From Macrococcoides animalis (lineage in GTDB: Bacteria > Bacillota > Bacilli > Staphylococcales > Staphylococcaceae), in the NCBI RefSeq assembly GCF_047425875.1, contig NZ_CP179727.1:2170001-2234000 (forward strand): a stretch of DNA of 64,000 nt. Direction: 5' to 3'. The notes under the pieces were generated by a model. That model was not told where the DNA came from. It worked only from the letters and a program-made list of their open reading frames with translations, and did not search any database. A program made the position numbers and the translations under genes. Below are positions 8,549 to 17,680 of this stretch, one piece after another. Position 1 is the stretch's first letter. Every line of letters starts with the position of its first letter.

Positions 8549-9181
8549 GTGATTGTCATAGAACTAAATAAAAGACAAGAAAAGATTTTACAAATAGTAA
8601 AAAATAATGGCCCCATAACTGGTGAGAAGATTGCAGAAAAATTAAGTTTAACTCGTGCAACATTGCGTCCTGACCTAGCTATATTAACAATGGCTGGTTA
8701 TTTAGATGCACGTCCACGTGTTGGATATTTTTATACTGGTAAATCTAGTACCCAGTTGCTATCTGAGTCCATTAAAAAATTCCGCGTGAAAGATTTTCAA
8801 TCTGTGCCGATTGTTATTCATGAAGATTCAAGTACTTATGAAGCAATATGTGCGATGTTTTTAGATGATGTCGGAACGCTTTTTGTTACAAATAAGAATA
8901 ATCATTTAGTTGGTGTTTGTTCAAGAAAAGATTTATTGCGTGCATCGATGGGGGGGCAAGAAATACATACTACGCCCATTCATGTTTATATGACACGAGT
9001 ACCTAACGTTGCAGTGTGCTATAAAGATGATTTATTATTTTATGCTGCAAAACAAATTATTGATAAGCAAATTGATTCTATTCCAGTTGTCATTGAAAAA
9101 AACGGTCATTATGAAGTTACTGGACGTATTAGTAAAACTACAATAACGAGAGCATTTGTTTCTCTAATCGAAGACGAATAA
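8549..9181 (+). CDS. ccpN: CcpN-like transcriptional repressor with CBS domains
   Basis: 210 residues: N-terminal winged helix-turn-helix (about 5-60, with GEKIAEKLSLTRATLRPDL) followed by two CBS domains (about 75-205). In Bacillus CcpN represses gluconeogenic genes (gapB, pckA) during glycolysis. Here, as in other Firmicutes, it sits directly before ppsR. The reading frame aligns from IELNKRQ onward with the family. The start is uncertain: GTG 8549 has no ribosome site ahead of it, and the GGGGTGAT at 8546-8553 overlaps it, so a downstream non-standard codon is possible. Confidence 0.88.
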   Translation: MIVIELNKRQEKILQIVKNNGPITGEKIAEKLSLTRATLRPDLAILTMAGYLDARPRVGYFYTGKSSTQLLSESIKKFRVKDFQSVPIVIHEDSSTYEAICAMFLDDVGTLFVTNKNNHLVGVCSRKDLLRASMGGQEIHTTPIHVYMTRVPNVAVCYKDDLLFYAAKQIIDKQIDSIPVVIEKNGHYEVTGRISKTTITRAFVSLIEDE

Positions 9182-9195
9182 GGAGAATTTATTTT

Positions 9196-10005
9196 ATGAA
9201 TGAAATTAGATTAATCATTGCATCAGATTCAGTTGGTGAAACAGCAGAACTCGTTACTAAAGCTTGTATTTCACAGTTTAATATGTTAAATAACGTTGTT
9301 GATACAATTCGTTTACCATATATTGAAACACATGAAAATATAAAAGAAGTAATTAGCTTAGCAGCAGAACAAAAATCGATTGTTGTTTATACACTTGTGA
9401 AACCAAATGTACGAGAGTACATGCAGTCTGAATTAGATAAGCATAATATTAAAAATGTCGATTTAATGGGTCCATTGATGGGTCTTTTAGAAGAGACATT
9501 AGAAGAAAAGCCTTTAAATGAACCTGGTATGGTGCATAAACTTGATGAAGATTACTTTAAGAAAATCGAAGCAATCGAGTTTGCAGTGAAATATGATGAT
9601 GGTCGTGACCCACGAGGATTATCGAAAGCGGATATCGTTTTGATCGGTGTTTCTAGAACATCTAAAACACCGTTAAGTCAATATCTTGCACACAAACGTT
9701 TTAAAGTAATGAACGTTCCGTTAGTACCTGAAGTGGATCCTCCTGATCAATTATTTGAAATCGATCCTAAAAAATGTATTGCTCTAAAAATTGATCCAGA
9801 AAAATTAAATAAAATTCGTATTGAACGTTTAGCGCAGTTAGGTTTAAAGAATGATGCTAACTATGCAAAGGATCAACGTATTTTAGAAGAATTAAAGTAC
9901 TTTGAAGAAATCGTTTCGAAAATCAATTGTGAAGTTATTGATGTTTCTAATAAAGCAATTGAGGAGACAGCGAATGAAATTATTAAGATTATTACAACAC
10001 ATTAA
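9196..10005 (+). CDS. ppsR: Pyruvate phosphate dikinase regulatory protein (PpsR/PDRP, YqfL)
   Basis: 269 residues of the DUF299 family. The N-terminus has SDSVGETAELV, and the P-loop-like motif GVSRTSKTP lies near residue 153-161. Family members are bifunctional ADP-dependent kinase/Pi-dependent pyrophosphorylases that switch pyruvate phosphate dikinase (or PEP synthase) off and on. It is 14 bases after ccpN with AAGGAG, giving a two-gene gluconeogenesis control unit before dnaG. Confidence 0.93.
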   Translation: MNEIRLIIASDSVGETAELVTKACISQFNMLNNVVDTIRLPYIETHENIKEVISLAAEQKSIVVYTLVKPNVREYMQSELDKHNIKNVDLMGPLMGLLEETLEEKPLNEPGMVHKLDEDYFKKIEAIEFAVKYDDGRDPRGLSKADIVLIGVSRTSKTPLSQYLAHKRFKVMNVPLVPEVDPPDQLFEIDPKKCIALKIDPEKLNKIRIERLAQLGLKNDANYAKDQRILEELKYFEEIVSKINCEVIDVSNKAIEETANEIIKIITTH

Positions 10006-10028
10006 TGTGGGTATGATGGGGTGTAAGT

Positions 10029-11789
10029 TTGCAAATCGATCCAAATATTATTAATGAAATACGTGAAAAAAACGATATTCTAGATGTCGTGAGTCAATAT
10101 GTAAAATTAGAAAAGAGGGGACGTAACTATATTGGTTTATGTCCCTTTCATGATGAAAAAACACCTTCATTTTCCGTCTCTGTTGAAAAGCAAATTTGCC
10201 ATTGTTTCGGGTGTAAAAAAGGTGGAAATGTCTTTCAGTTTATAGAACAAATTGAAAACGTTTCATTTATTGAAGCGGTAAAAATTTTAGGTTCTAATGT
10301 GGATATTACGATTGAAAATGTTAGTAACGTGCCAATTGTTGAAAATCATCAATCTAAAATGATAGAGATGCATAATTTACTTCAAGAATATTATCACTAT
10401 GTTTTAAAAGCAATTGAAGAAGCTGAACCAGCACTAAAATATTTACATGACCGTGGATTGACAGATGAAATGATTTCACAAGAAAAGATTGGATTTAGTC
10501 CAAATGTCAGTCATTTTGCACTTGATTTCTTAAAAAAACGTGGGTTTGATGAATCTTTAGCCTATGAGGCGGGATTATTAAGTCGAAATGAAGAAAATTT
10601 TAGTTACTTTGATCGCTTTAGAAACCGAATTATGTTTCCAATTCATAATTCCCGTGGTGACACAGTTGGGTTCTCTGCGCGAAGTTATGATGGAAGTGAA
10701 CCAAAATATCTTAATAGCCCAGAAACACCTATTTTCCAAAAAAGAAATATCTTATATCATATTGATGTGGCGCGTAAGGCAATACGTGAAGCAGATGAGG
10801 TGGTATTATTAGAAGGGTTTATGGATGTTCTAAAACTTGGTGAAGTAGGGATACACAATGCAATTGCTACTATGGGAACAGCTTTAAGTCGTGAACATGT
10901 GATGACGCTTAAGAAACTAGCTCAAAACATAACGTTTATGTATGACGGTGATAAAGCGGGTATAGAAGCAACTTTAAAAGTTGGGAAAGCGTTACTAACT
11001 GAAGGTTTAAATGTATTTGTGGTACCACTTCAAAATGGAAAAGACCCAGACGAGATGATTCGAGAAATGGGTATTGACCAATTCTTAAAGTATTTTCAAA
11101 TGAATAAGATTAACTATTTAAGTTTTTATATGCAGTACTTTTTATCGGAAATTAAAAATAATGATTTGGCATATGAAAAGCATTTGAATAATATTATTCA
11201 AGATGCTAAACTTATGAATTCTGAAGTATTGCAGAAAAAAGTGTTGCAAGAAGCAAGTGATTTGTTTAAAGTAGATTTTGACGGTCTAAAATATCAAGTA
11301 CAAAAAAATCAGAAAAAACGTCCAATCAATCAATTTAATGTTACTTTTAAGGATGAAACATTGAATAAAATCGAGACTGCTGAACGCGTTGTACTTAAGC
11401 ATTTTATGACAGATAAATATTTGTTTGATCAATTTAAAGATTCTATTCCTGCCAAAAATTTCTCTAATGCATATCATCGTGTGATTTATGAAGCGTTATT
11501 AGGGTATTACATGAGTACAGACCATTTTAATCTCAGTCAATTTATAGAAATCATTCCTCATGAAATACATGAGGTTTGTTTATCAATTGAAAGTATGCTA
11601 ATTAATTCTGAACCAACGACAGATGAAATTAAAGATTATGTGTATGTTTTAAACGAAGAACAACACGAAATATCGCATCTTAATCAGTTGAAACAGGATT
11701 TGAAAACAGCAATCGCTATGGGTGATATGGAAAATAGAGATCGCATCGCAAGGGAAATAATTCAATATCAACGATCAAAAAGGTACTAG
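10029..11789 (+). CDS. dnaG: DNA primase
   Basis: 586 residues. The CHC2 zinc finger is Cys38-x2-His41-x17-Cys59-x2-Cys62. The TOPRIM catalytic core has LLEGFMDV (near 260-267) and YDGDKAG. The C-terminal helicase-binding domain covers about the last 140 residues. DnaG makes RNA primers at the fork. It starts with TTG behind GGGGTG. It precedes rpoD as in the classic macromolecular synthesis operon, but rpsU is not adjacent. Confidence 0.97.
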   Translation: MQIDPNIINEIREKNDILDVVSQYVKLEKRGRNYIGLCPFHDEKTPSFSVSVEKQICHCFGCKKGGNVFQFIEQIENVSFIEAVKILGSNVDITIENVSNVPIVENHQSKMIEMHNLLQEYYHYVLKAIEEAEPALKYLHDRGLTDEMISQEKIGFSPNVSHFALDFLKKRGFDESLAYEAGLLSRNEENFSYFDRFRNRIMFPIHNSRGDTVGFSARSYDGSEPKYLNSPETPIFQKRNILYHIDVARKAIREADEVVLLEGFMDVLKLGEVGIHNAIATMGTALSREHVMTLKKLAQNITFMYDGDKAGIEATLKVGKALLTEGLNVFVVPLQNGKDPDEMIREMGIDQFLKYFQMNKINYLSFYMQYFLSEIKNNDLAYEKHLNNIIQDAKLMNSEVLQKKVLQEASDLFKVDFDGLKYQVQKNQKKRPINQFNVTFKDETLNKIETAERVVLKHFMTDKYLFDQFKDSIPAKNFSNAYHRVIYEALLGYYMSTDHFNLSQFIEIIPHEIHEVCLSIESMLINSEPTTDEIKDYVYVLNEEQHEISHLNQLKQDLKTAIAMGDMENRDRIAREIIQYQRSKRY

Positions 11790-11809
11790 ACATTCTGGGA
11801 GGTTTAATC

Positions 11810-12913
11810 ATGGCCGCAAAAAAGAAAGCAAAAACAATAAAAGTAGCTGAATTATTAACATTAGATCAAGTTAAAGCAAATTTACTTGAAACTGGTAAGA
11901 AAAATGGTCACCTAAGTCATGAAGAAATTGCTGATAAATTACAAAATTTCGAAATGGATTCAGACCAAATGGATGAATTTTTCGAAGCAATCGCGGAAAA
12001 TGATATTTCATTAATCAATGAAAAAGATGCAAATGATACAGATGATAAAATTAATTTAAATGATTTATCTGCGCCTCCTGGTGTAAAAATTAATGACCCA
12101 GTTCGCATGTATTTAAAAGAAATTGGACGTGTTAACTTGCTGAGTGCAGAAGAAGAAATAGCACTTGCAAAACGTATAGAACAAGGAGACGAAGTTGCTA
12201 AAGCACGACTTGCGGAGGCAAATTTACGTTTAGTTGTAAGTATTGCAAAACGTTATGTTGGACGAGGGATGTTATTCTTAGACTTAATTCAAGAAGGTAA
12301 TATGGGTTTAATCAAAGCAGTTGAGAAGTTCGATTTCACAAAAGGATTTAAATTTTCAACATATGCAACGTGGTGGATTCGTCAAGCAATTACACGTGCA
12401 ATTGCTGACCAAGCGAGAACAATCCGTATTCCAGTTCATATGGTAGAAACAATTAATAAATTAATTCGTGTCCAACGTCAATTACTTCAAGATTTAGGGC
12501 GTGACCCGTCTCCTGAAGAAATTGGTGAGGAAATGGATTTACCACCTGAAAAAGTGAGAGAAATCTTAAAGATCGCACAAGAACCTGTATCACTGGAAAC
12601 ACCTATTGGTGAAGAAGATGATAGCCATTTGGGTGATTTTATTGAAGACCAAGATGCACAAAGTCCAGCTGATCATGCAGCGTATGAATTATTAAAAGAG
12701 CAATTGGAAGACGTATTGGACACATTAACAGATCGAGAAGAAAATGTATTAAGATTACGATTCGGTCTTGATGATGGGCGTACACGCACGCTAGAAGAAG
12801 TAGGGAAAGTATTCGGTGTTACACGTGAACGAATCCGTCAAATTGAAGCAAAAGCCTTAAGAAAATTACGTCATCCATCTAGAAGTAAACGATTAAAAGA
12901 TTTTATGGATTAA
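11810..12913 (+). CDS. rpoD: Primary sigma factor SigA (RpoD)
   Basis: 367 residues. Region 1.1-like acidic N-terminus; region 1.2/2 with DPVRMYLKEIGRVNLL and the -10 reader segment around TYATWWIRQAITRAIADQ; region 3; region 4 with VTRERIRQIEAKALRKLR for the -35. It is the housekeeping sigma factor. It starts 20 bases after dnaG behind GGGAGG and is probably transcribed with it and from internal promoters. Confidence 0.98.
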   Translation: MAAKKKAKTIKVAELLTLDQVKANLLETGKKNGHLSHEEIADKLQNFEMDSDQMDEFFEAIAENDISLINEKDANDTDDKINLNDLSAPPGVKINDPVRMYLKEIGRVNLLSAEEEIALAKRIEQGDEVAKARLAEANLRLVVSIAKRYVGRGMLFLDLIQEGNMGLIKAVEKFDFTKGFKFSTYATWWIRQAITRAIADQARTIRIPVHMVETINKLIRVQRQLLQDLGRDPSPEEIGEEMDLPPEKVREILKIAQEPVSLETPIGEEDDSHLGDFIEDQDAQSPADHAAYELLKEQLEDVLDTLTDREENVLRLRFGLDDGRTRTLEEVGKVFGVTRERIRQIEAKALRKLRHPSRSKRLKDFMD

Positions 12914-12940
12914 AATATCCATTTAAATTGTGAAAAGTCT

Positions 12941-12968
12941 TTGACAATCACTGTTTTTAATATAAAAT
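12941..12968 (+). promoter_or_regulatory. SigA promoter of the cytochrome c gene
   Basis: A perfect -35 TTGACA (12941-12946), a 16-base spacer and TAAAAT (12963-12968), 38 bases before the start codon. The gene is therefore expressed separately from rpoD. Confidence 0.75.
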
Positions 12969-13006
12969 AGATATGTATATGGTAAAAATAAAGGGAGGTA
13001 AATTGA

Positions 13007-13354
13007 ATGAATCGTAATCCAGTAATTCCGTTTTTACTTATTATGCTTATGGGCGTAGGCTTAATATTCTTTATGGCAGCACATGGTGCTAATAAAGGTG
13101 AAGAAAAAGGTGAAGGTGGAGCTAAAACTGAACAAAAGTTTGACGCTAAAACTTTTGCAAAGGATAACTGTACTTCTTGTCACGGTCAAAACTTAGAAGG
13201 TGGAATGGGTCCTAAATTAGCAGGAATCTCTGACACTGAAAAAGCTAAAAAGATTATCCGTGAAGGTAAAGGCGCGATGCCTGCTCACGATGCTTCAAAA
13301 ATTGCTGATAAAGATTTAGATAGCTTAGTTAAGTATTTAAAAGAAGCAAAATAA
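13007..13354 (+). CDS. cccA: Membrane-anchored cytochrome c (c550/c551, CccA-like)
   Basis: 115 residues. One N-terminal membrane anchor (about 7-26), a charged linker, then a small mono-haem class I domain with haem site Cys55-Thr-Ser-Cys58-His59 and probable axial Met91 (GAMPAH). It would carry electrons outside the membrane between a quinol:cytochrome c reductase and an oxidase. Bacillus cccA also lies directly after sigA, so this is an ancestral arrangement. Typical Staphylococcus aureus-type genomes lack it, and its presence fits an oxidase-positive genus. Own promoter and terminator. Confidence 0.93.
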   Translation: MNRNPVIPFLLIMLMGVGLIFFMAAHGANKGEEKGEGGAKTEQKFDAKTFAKDNCTSCHGQNLEGGMGPKLAGISDTEKAKKIIREGKGAMPAHDASKIADKDLDSLVKYLKEAK

Positions 13355-13365
13355 TAAACAATTAA

Positions 13366-13397
13366 AATCTTTTGCCAAGAGCAAAAGATTTTTTTTT
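13366..13397 (+). terminator. Terminator after the cytochrome c gene
   Basis: Perfect 10-bp stem AATCTTTTGC / GCAAAAGATT with a five-base loop and then a T-run. Confidence 0.9.
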
Positions 13398-13410
13398 GAA
13401 AGGATTCGTA

Positions 13411-14100
13411 ATGATACCATTAAATAACCGTTTAAAAACCGTAGCACAATATATAAATCATGAGGTGCTTGCTGACATTGGTTCAGATCATGCGTACCTT
13501 CCATTATATGCGCTTGAAAATAATCAAATTAAAAGAGCAGTAGCCGGAGAAGTCGTTAAAGGACCTTTCGAAGCGGCTGTTAATAATGTTTCAAAATATG
13601 GTGTAGAAAATGTCATTGATGTTCGCTTAGGTAATGGTTTAGAAGTCATTCAACCTGGTGAAGTAGATGTCATTACAATTTGCGGAATGGGTGGGCCGCT
13701 CATCGCTGATATTATTTGGACGGGAAAAGAGAAATTAGTTAATGCTCCGAGGTTAATTTTACAAAGCAATATTCATTCAGAGGCAGTACGTAAGACGCTT
13801 GTAACAATAGGTTATGAAGTTATTGCTGAAGAGATTATGAGAGATAAAAACCATACGTATGAAATTATCGTTGCTGAAAAAGCAGAAACATTTGTCAATT
13901 ATTCGAGTAAAGAACTGAAATTCGGACCTATATTATTAAATAATAAAAGTGAAGTATTTATTGAGAAGTGGGATAGAGAATATCAACATTTAGTTAAGGT
14001 ATTATCAACCATACAAAACAACCCAGTTCATGCAGAAAAACATAAACAATTAACAGAAGAAATATTGATATTAAAAGAGGTGTTAGGATATGTTGATTAA
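13411..14100 (+). CDS. trmK: tRNA (adenine22-N1)-methyltransferase TrmK
   Basis: 229 residues, Rossmann-type SAM methyltransferase. SAM motif ADIGSDHAYLPLYAL lies near residue 20-34, and the catalytic-type motif ICGMGGPLIADI follows. It methylates A22 in the D-loop of tRNAs. The ATG at 13411 follows GAAAGGA; an earlier in-frame start would lie inside the preceding terminator and is rejected. The downstream gene overlaps by 11 bases, as for yqfN-yqfO in Bacillus. Confidence 0.92.
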   Translation: MIPLNNRLKTVAQYINHEVLADIGSDHAYLPLYALENNQIKRAVAGEVVKGPFEAAVNNVSKYGVENVIDVRLGNGLEVIQPGEVDVITICGMGGPLIADIIWTGKEKLVNAPRLILQSNIHSEAVRKTLVTIGYEVIAEEIMRDKNHTYEIIVAEKAETFVNYSSKELKFGPILLNNKSEVFIEKWDREYQHLVKVLSTIQNNPVHAEKHKQLTEEILILKEVLGYVD

Positions 14101-15175
14101 AGATTTGTTGCATGCTATTAATCAAGAAATACCGTTTAATACGGCTGAATCTTGGGATAATGTTGGTTTATTAATTGGTGATGAATTGGCAGAAGTGACA
14201 GGTATATTAACAGCGTTAGATTGTACAATAGAAGTCATTGAAGAAGCTAAAAATAATAATATCAACACTATTATTTGTCATCACCCGTTAATTTTTAGTG
14301 GGATTAAATCTATTCATGCGAGTGGCTATGGTAAAGTAATCCAAACATTAATTAAGCATGATATGCATTTAATTGCATTGCATACTAATTTAGATGCCCA
14401 TCCACAAGGTGTTAGTGCGATGATTGCAGAGCAATTATTGCTTGAAGATATTCATATATTATTACCTCAACAAAAACAAATCAATAAACTACAAATCTTT
14501 GTTCCACTTGCACATGCTGAACAACTGAAATCAGTGTTATCAGAAATTGGAGCTGGTCAAATTGGTGATTATGATCATTGTTTCTTTTCAGTAAATGGGA
14601 CTGGAGAGTTTCGTGCACTTGACAATGCTAATCCATTTGTCGGGGAAAATGGGAAAGTGCATTATGAAGAAGAAATGAAAGTGGAATGCGTATTTGAATC
14701 GAATTTAAAACCAGCTGTTCTTGAAATAATTAAGAAGCATCATCCGTATGAAACACCTGCGTTTGATATATTATCTTTTGATATTGAAGCAGAATATGGT
14801 ACGGGAGTTAAAGCTAAACTTTCTTATCCGATGAAATTAAGTGCATTTGCACAATATACAAAAGAAAAATTAAATTTAGACGTCGTTAAGATGATAGGTG
14901 ACGATAAAGAAATCGAAACTATTGGAATAATTGGTGGTGCTGGTGTGAGTTATATGAAAGAAGTGCAACGTGAGGGTGTAGATGTATTCTTAACCGGTGA
15001 TATCAAATATCATGAAGCGCATGATCTAATGATGGCAGGAATATATGCAATTGATATTACTCATTATTCTGAGAGTGTCATGAAGAATGGACTGAAAAGA
15101 ATAATTGAAACATATGTCCAAAGTGTTAAAGTTATGGCTTCTGACATTAATACAAATCCATTTACAGTTATATAA
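14090..15175 (+). CDS. yqfO: Nif3/DUF34 family metal-binding protein (YqfO)
   Basis: 361 residues with the Nif3 fold. The N- and C-terminal metal-binding parts show AESWDNVG, ICHHPLIF, LHTNLD and DITHYSES. A PII-like insertion sits in the middle (about 125-235), as in Bacillus YqfO. Databases often label it GTP cyclohydrolase I type 2, but the physiological role is unsettled. It overlaps trmK by 11 bases, an almost universal Firmicutes pairing that suggests a tRNA or nucleotide link. Confidence 0.9.
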   Translation: MLIKDLLHAINQEIPFNTAESWDNVGLLIGDELAEVTGILTALDCTIEVIEEAKNNNINTIICHHPLIFSGIKSIHASGYGKVIQTLIKHDMHLIALHTNLDAHPQGVSAMIAEQLLLEDIHILLPQQKQINKLQIFVPLAHAEQLKSVLSEIGAGQIGDYDHCFFSVNGTGEFRALDNANPFVGENGKVHYEEEMKVECVFESNLKPAVLEIIKKHHPYETPAFDILSFDIEAEYGTGVKAKLSYPMKLSAFAQYTKEKLNLDVVKMIGDDKEIETIGIIGGAGVSYMKEVQREGVDVFLTGDIKYHEAHDLMMAGIYAIDITHYSESVMKNGLKRIIETYVQSVKVMASDINTNPFTVI

Positions 15176-15214
15176 AAATAAAGATACTGATTAGAATCAG
15201 TATCTTTATTTTTT
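15174..15214. terminator. Bidirectional terminator between yqfO and ispH
   Basis: Long stem (arms AATAAAGATACTGATT / AATCAGTATCTTTATT) with A-run and T-run flanks, serving both converging genes. Confidence 0.9.
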
Positions 15215-15228
15215 AATATTAAAAATTA

Positions 15229-16197
15229 TTAATCTAAAATTTTAACCGGAGTCGCATTTTTAATTTTGGGCAATATTTTTTCAGTTGGTACACCTGATTT
15301 TTTAGGAATAGGTTCGACATTTAATGGATTATAGGCTTTAATGTAATCAATGACTTCCTTAACAATTGGAGTAGGTGTTGAAGCACCTGCAGTAACTGCG
15401 ATTGTTGTTTTACCTTGTAACCATTCAAGTTTCAATTCACTAATATCAGAAATACGATACGCTTCAGTATGTGCTATTTCTTTTGACACTTGAGCTAAAC
15501 GATTGGAGTTATTACTTTTCGGGTCACCAACAACTATAAGTACATCGGCTTGTCCAGCTTGATCTGCAACAGCTTCTTGTCGTACTTGCGTTGCAAGACA
15601 GATTTCTTTATGCACTTCAATATGAGGAAACTTTTGTTCAAGTTCTTCCATTAAATGCTTGACATCCCACTGACTCATTGTTGTTTGATTCGTAACGATT
15701 AATTTATGGTCCTTTAAAGATGCATCTAAATTCGCAACGTCATTCATATTTTCAACTAAGTGTACAATTTCTGGTGCAACACCAACAGCACCTTCAGGTT
15801 CAGGATGCCCTTTTTTACCGATATAAATGACGTGATAACCTTCAGCTTTTTTAGTACGAATTAATGCATGTGTATTTTCAACATCTGGACATGTTGCATC
15901 AATACATACCAATCCTTTTTCTTTTGCACGTCTTTTAACTTCTGGACTCACACCGTGTGCAGTAAAGATGACTGTTCCTTCGTCAATTTTTTCTAAAATT
16001 TCTAAACGATTTGGCCCATCTAATGTTATAATACCATCCTTTTCAAATGCATCTGTAACGTGTTTATTATGCACAATCATACCTAATATATATATTGGAC
16101 GTGGCAATGTTTTGTCAAGAGATGCATTACGAGCAATGACCATTGCATCGACAACACCATAACAATAACCACGAGGTGTAATCTTAATGATTTCCAT
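15229..16197 (-). CDS. ispH: 4-hydroxy-3-methylbut-2-enyl diphosphate reductase (IspH/LytB)
   Basis: 322 residues. Three conserved iron-sulfur cysteines: Cys12 (PRGYCYGV), Cys103 (DATCPDVE) and Cys200 (EICLATQ), with VTAGASTP near the C-terminus. It makes IPP and DMAPP in the last step of the MEP isoprenoid pathway. The ATG at 16197 is chosen because AGGAGG lies just upstream. Together with ispG and dxs in this window, it shows the organism makes isoprenoids by the non-mevalonate route, unlike S. aureus. Confidence 0.96.
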   Translation of the reverse strand: MEIIKITPRGYCYGVVDAMVIARNASLDKTLPRPIYILGMIVHNKHVTDAFEKDGIITLDGPNRLEILEKIDEGTVIFTAHGVSPEVKRRAKEKGLVCIDATCPDVENTHALIRTKKAEGYHVIYIGKKGHPEPEGAVGVAPEIVHLVENMNDVANLDASLKDHKLIVTNQTTMSQWDVKHLMEELEQKFPHIEVHKEICLATQVRQEAVADQAGQADVLIVVGDPKSNNSNRLAQVSKEIAHTEAYRISDISELKLEWLQGKTTIAVTAGASTPTPIVKEVIDYIKAYNPLNVEPIPKKSGVPTEKILPKIKNATPVKILD

Positions 16198-16229
16198 TTG
16201 TATTCCTCCTAGCAATTTACTTAACTATA

Positions 16230-16259
16230 AGTATAACAAACTTTGATTGAACTATTGAA
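16230..16259 (-). promoter_or_regulatory. Extended -10 promoter of ispH
   Basis: On the minus strand: TTCAAT (16259-16254), an 18-base spacer and TGtTATACT (16238-16230). The TG extension compensates for the weak -35. Confidence 0.5.
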
Positions 16260-16342
16260 TAATTTAATTTTAGAAAACATTACTTTCTTTTTCGTAATCT
16301 TTCCTATATAATACATGAGATGAACATTAAAGGAGGATTATG

Positions 16343-17671
16343 ATGGACAAACACCCATTTGAGTTATTTGAACTTGCACCATATTTAGTAGAAGCGGTGG
16401 AAGATTTAAATTTCAACCAGCCCACAGAAATCCAAAGAAGAGTAATTCCTAAATTAAAAAAAGAAACACACTTAATTGGACAATCACAAACCGGTACAGG
16501 AAAATCACATGCATTTTTACTACCATTAATAAATAAAGTGGATGTGAATATTCAACATCCACAAATTATTATTTTAGCGCCAACAAGAGAATTAGCGAAG
16601 CAATTATATGATGCAGCTGAGCATTTAATCTCGTTTACAGAAGGAATTAAAGCGGGTCTTTATATCGGTGGAACAGATAAGAATAAAGATATACAAAAAT
16701 CAAAAGTACAACCACAAATTGTAATTGGAACACCAAACCGTATCAAAGATTTAGCTGAAGAGAATGTATTACATATACATTTAGCGCGTGCAGTTGTTAT
16801 TGATGAAGCAGATCTGATGATTGACTTAGGATTCCTACCTACTGTTGATAAGATTGCTGCGAACGTATCACGAGAAGCTCAAATTGCTGTATTCTCTGCT
16901 ACAATTCCAAAAGCATTACATCCATTCTTAAATAAATATTTATCTAAACCAGAATTTATTGAGATAGAACCAGATGAAAAAACAAATAAAAACATAACTT
17001 TCTATTTAGTACCAACAAAGAGTAATGATAGAAAAGATCAACTATCTAAAATTATGACAACAATTAATCCATATTTAGCGATAATTTTTGCGAACAGTCG
17101 TGAACGTGCAGATGAAGTAGCTGAATACTTGCAAGATCAAGGGGTAAAAGTAGGGGTTATCCATGGTGGACTAGCACCTAGAGAACGAACACAACAAATG
17201 AAACGTGTTAAGAACCTGGAATATCAATACGTTGTAGCTAGTGACCTTGCAAGTCGTGGCATTGATATTGACGGTGTAAGTCACGTGATTAACTATGATA
17301 TTCCTCGAGATATCGCCTTTTTTACACACCGTGTGGGTCGTACAGGTCGTGGTAATTATACAGGAATTGCTATAACAATTTATACACCGGATGAGGAAGA
17401 TTTAATAAATCAAATCGAGAAAAACGGTTTCTCATTTATCCATAGTGACGTTAAAAATGGTGAATTAGTTGAAATTAAAGATAGAACACAACGTCAATCA
17501 AGAACTAAAAAAGAAGATAATATAGAGCAGAATTTAAAGCATAAACTTAAAGGAAAGAAAAAAGTTAAACCTGGTTATAAAAAGAAATTCCGTTACGAAT
17601 TAGATAAATTAAAGCGCACAGAGAAAAAAGCGCACTCAAAGCGTACAAATAGAGAAAACAAAAAAAGGTAG
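16343..17671 (+). CDS. cshB: DEAD-box RNA helicase CshB
   Basis: 442 residues. Motif I SQTGTGKS, Ia PTRELA, II DEAD (VVIDEADLMID), III SAT, V ASRGIDI and VI HRVGRTGRG are all present. A basic Lys/Arg-rich tail (about 385-442) is typical of CshB. It remodels RNA, for instance in cold or ribosome assembly. Two ATGs lie side by side (16340 and 16343); AGGAGG at 16331-16336 gives better spacing to 16343. The nfo gene follows after 9 bases, as in Bacillus yqfR-yqfS. Confidence 0.94.
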   Translation: MDKHPFELFELAPYLVEAVEDLNFNQPTEIQRRVIPKLKKETHLIGQSQTGTGKSHAFLLPLINKVDVNIQHPQIIILAPTRELAKQLYDAAEHLISFTEGIKAGLYIGGTDKNKDIQKSKVQPQIVIGTPNRIKDLAEENVLHIHLARAVVIDEADLMIDLGFLPTVDKIAANVSREAQIAVFSATIPKALHPFLNKYLSKPEFIEIEPDEKTNKNITFYLVPTKSNDRKDQLSKIMTTINPYLAIIFANSRERADEVAEYLQDQGVKVGVIHGGLAPRERTQQMKRVKNLEYQYVVASDLASRGIDIDGVSHVINYDIPRDIAFFTHRVGRTGRGNYTGIAITIYTPDEEDLINQIEKNGFSFIHSDVKNGELVEIKDRTQRQSRTKKEDNIEQNLKHKLKGKKKVKPGYKKKFRYELDKLKRTEKKAHSKRTNRENKKR

Positions 17672-17680
17672 GGATTTGAT

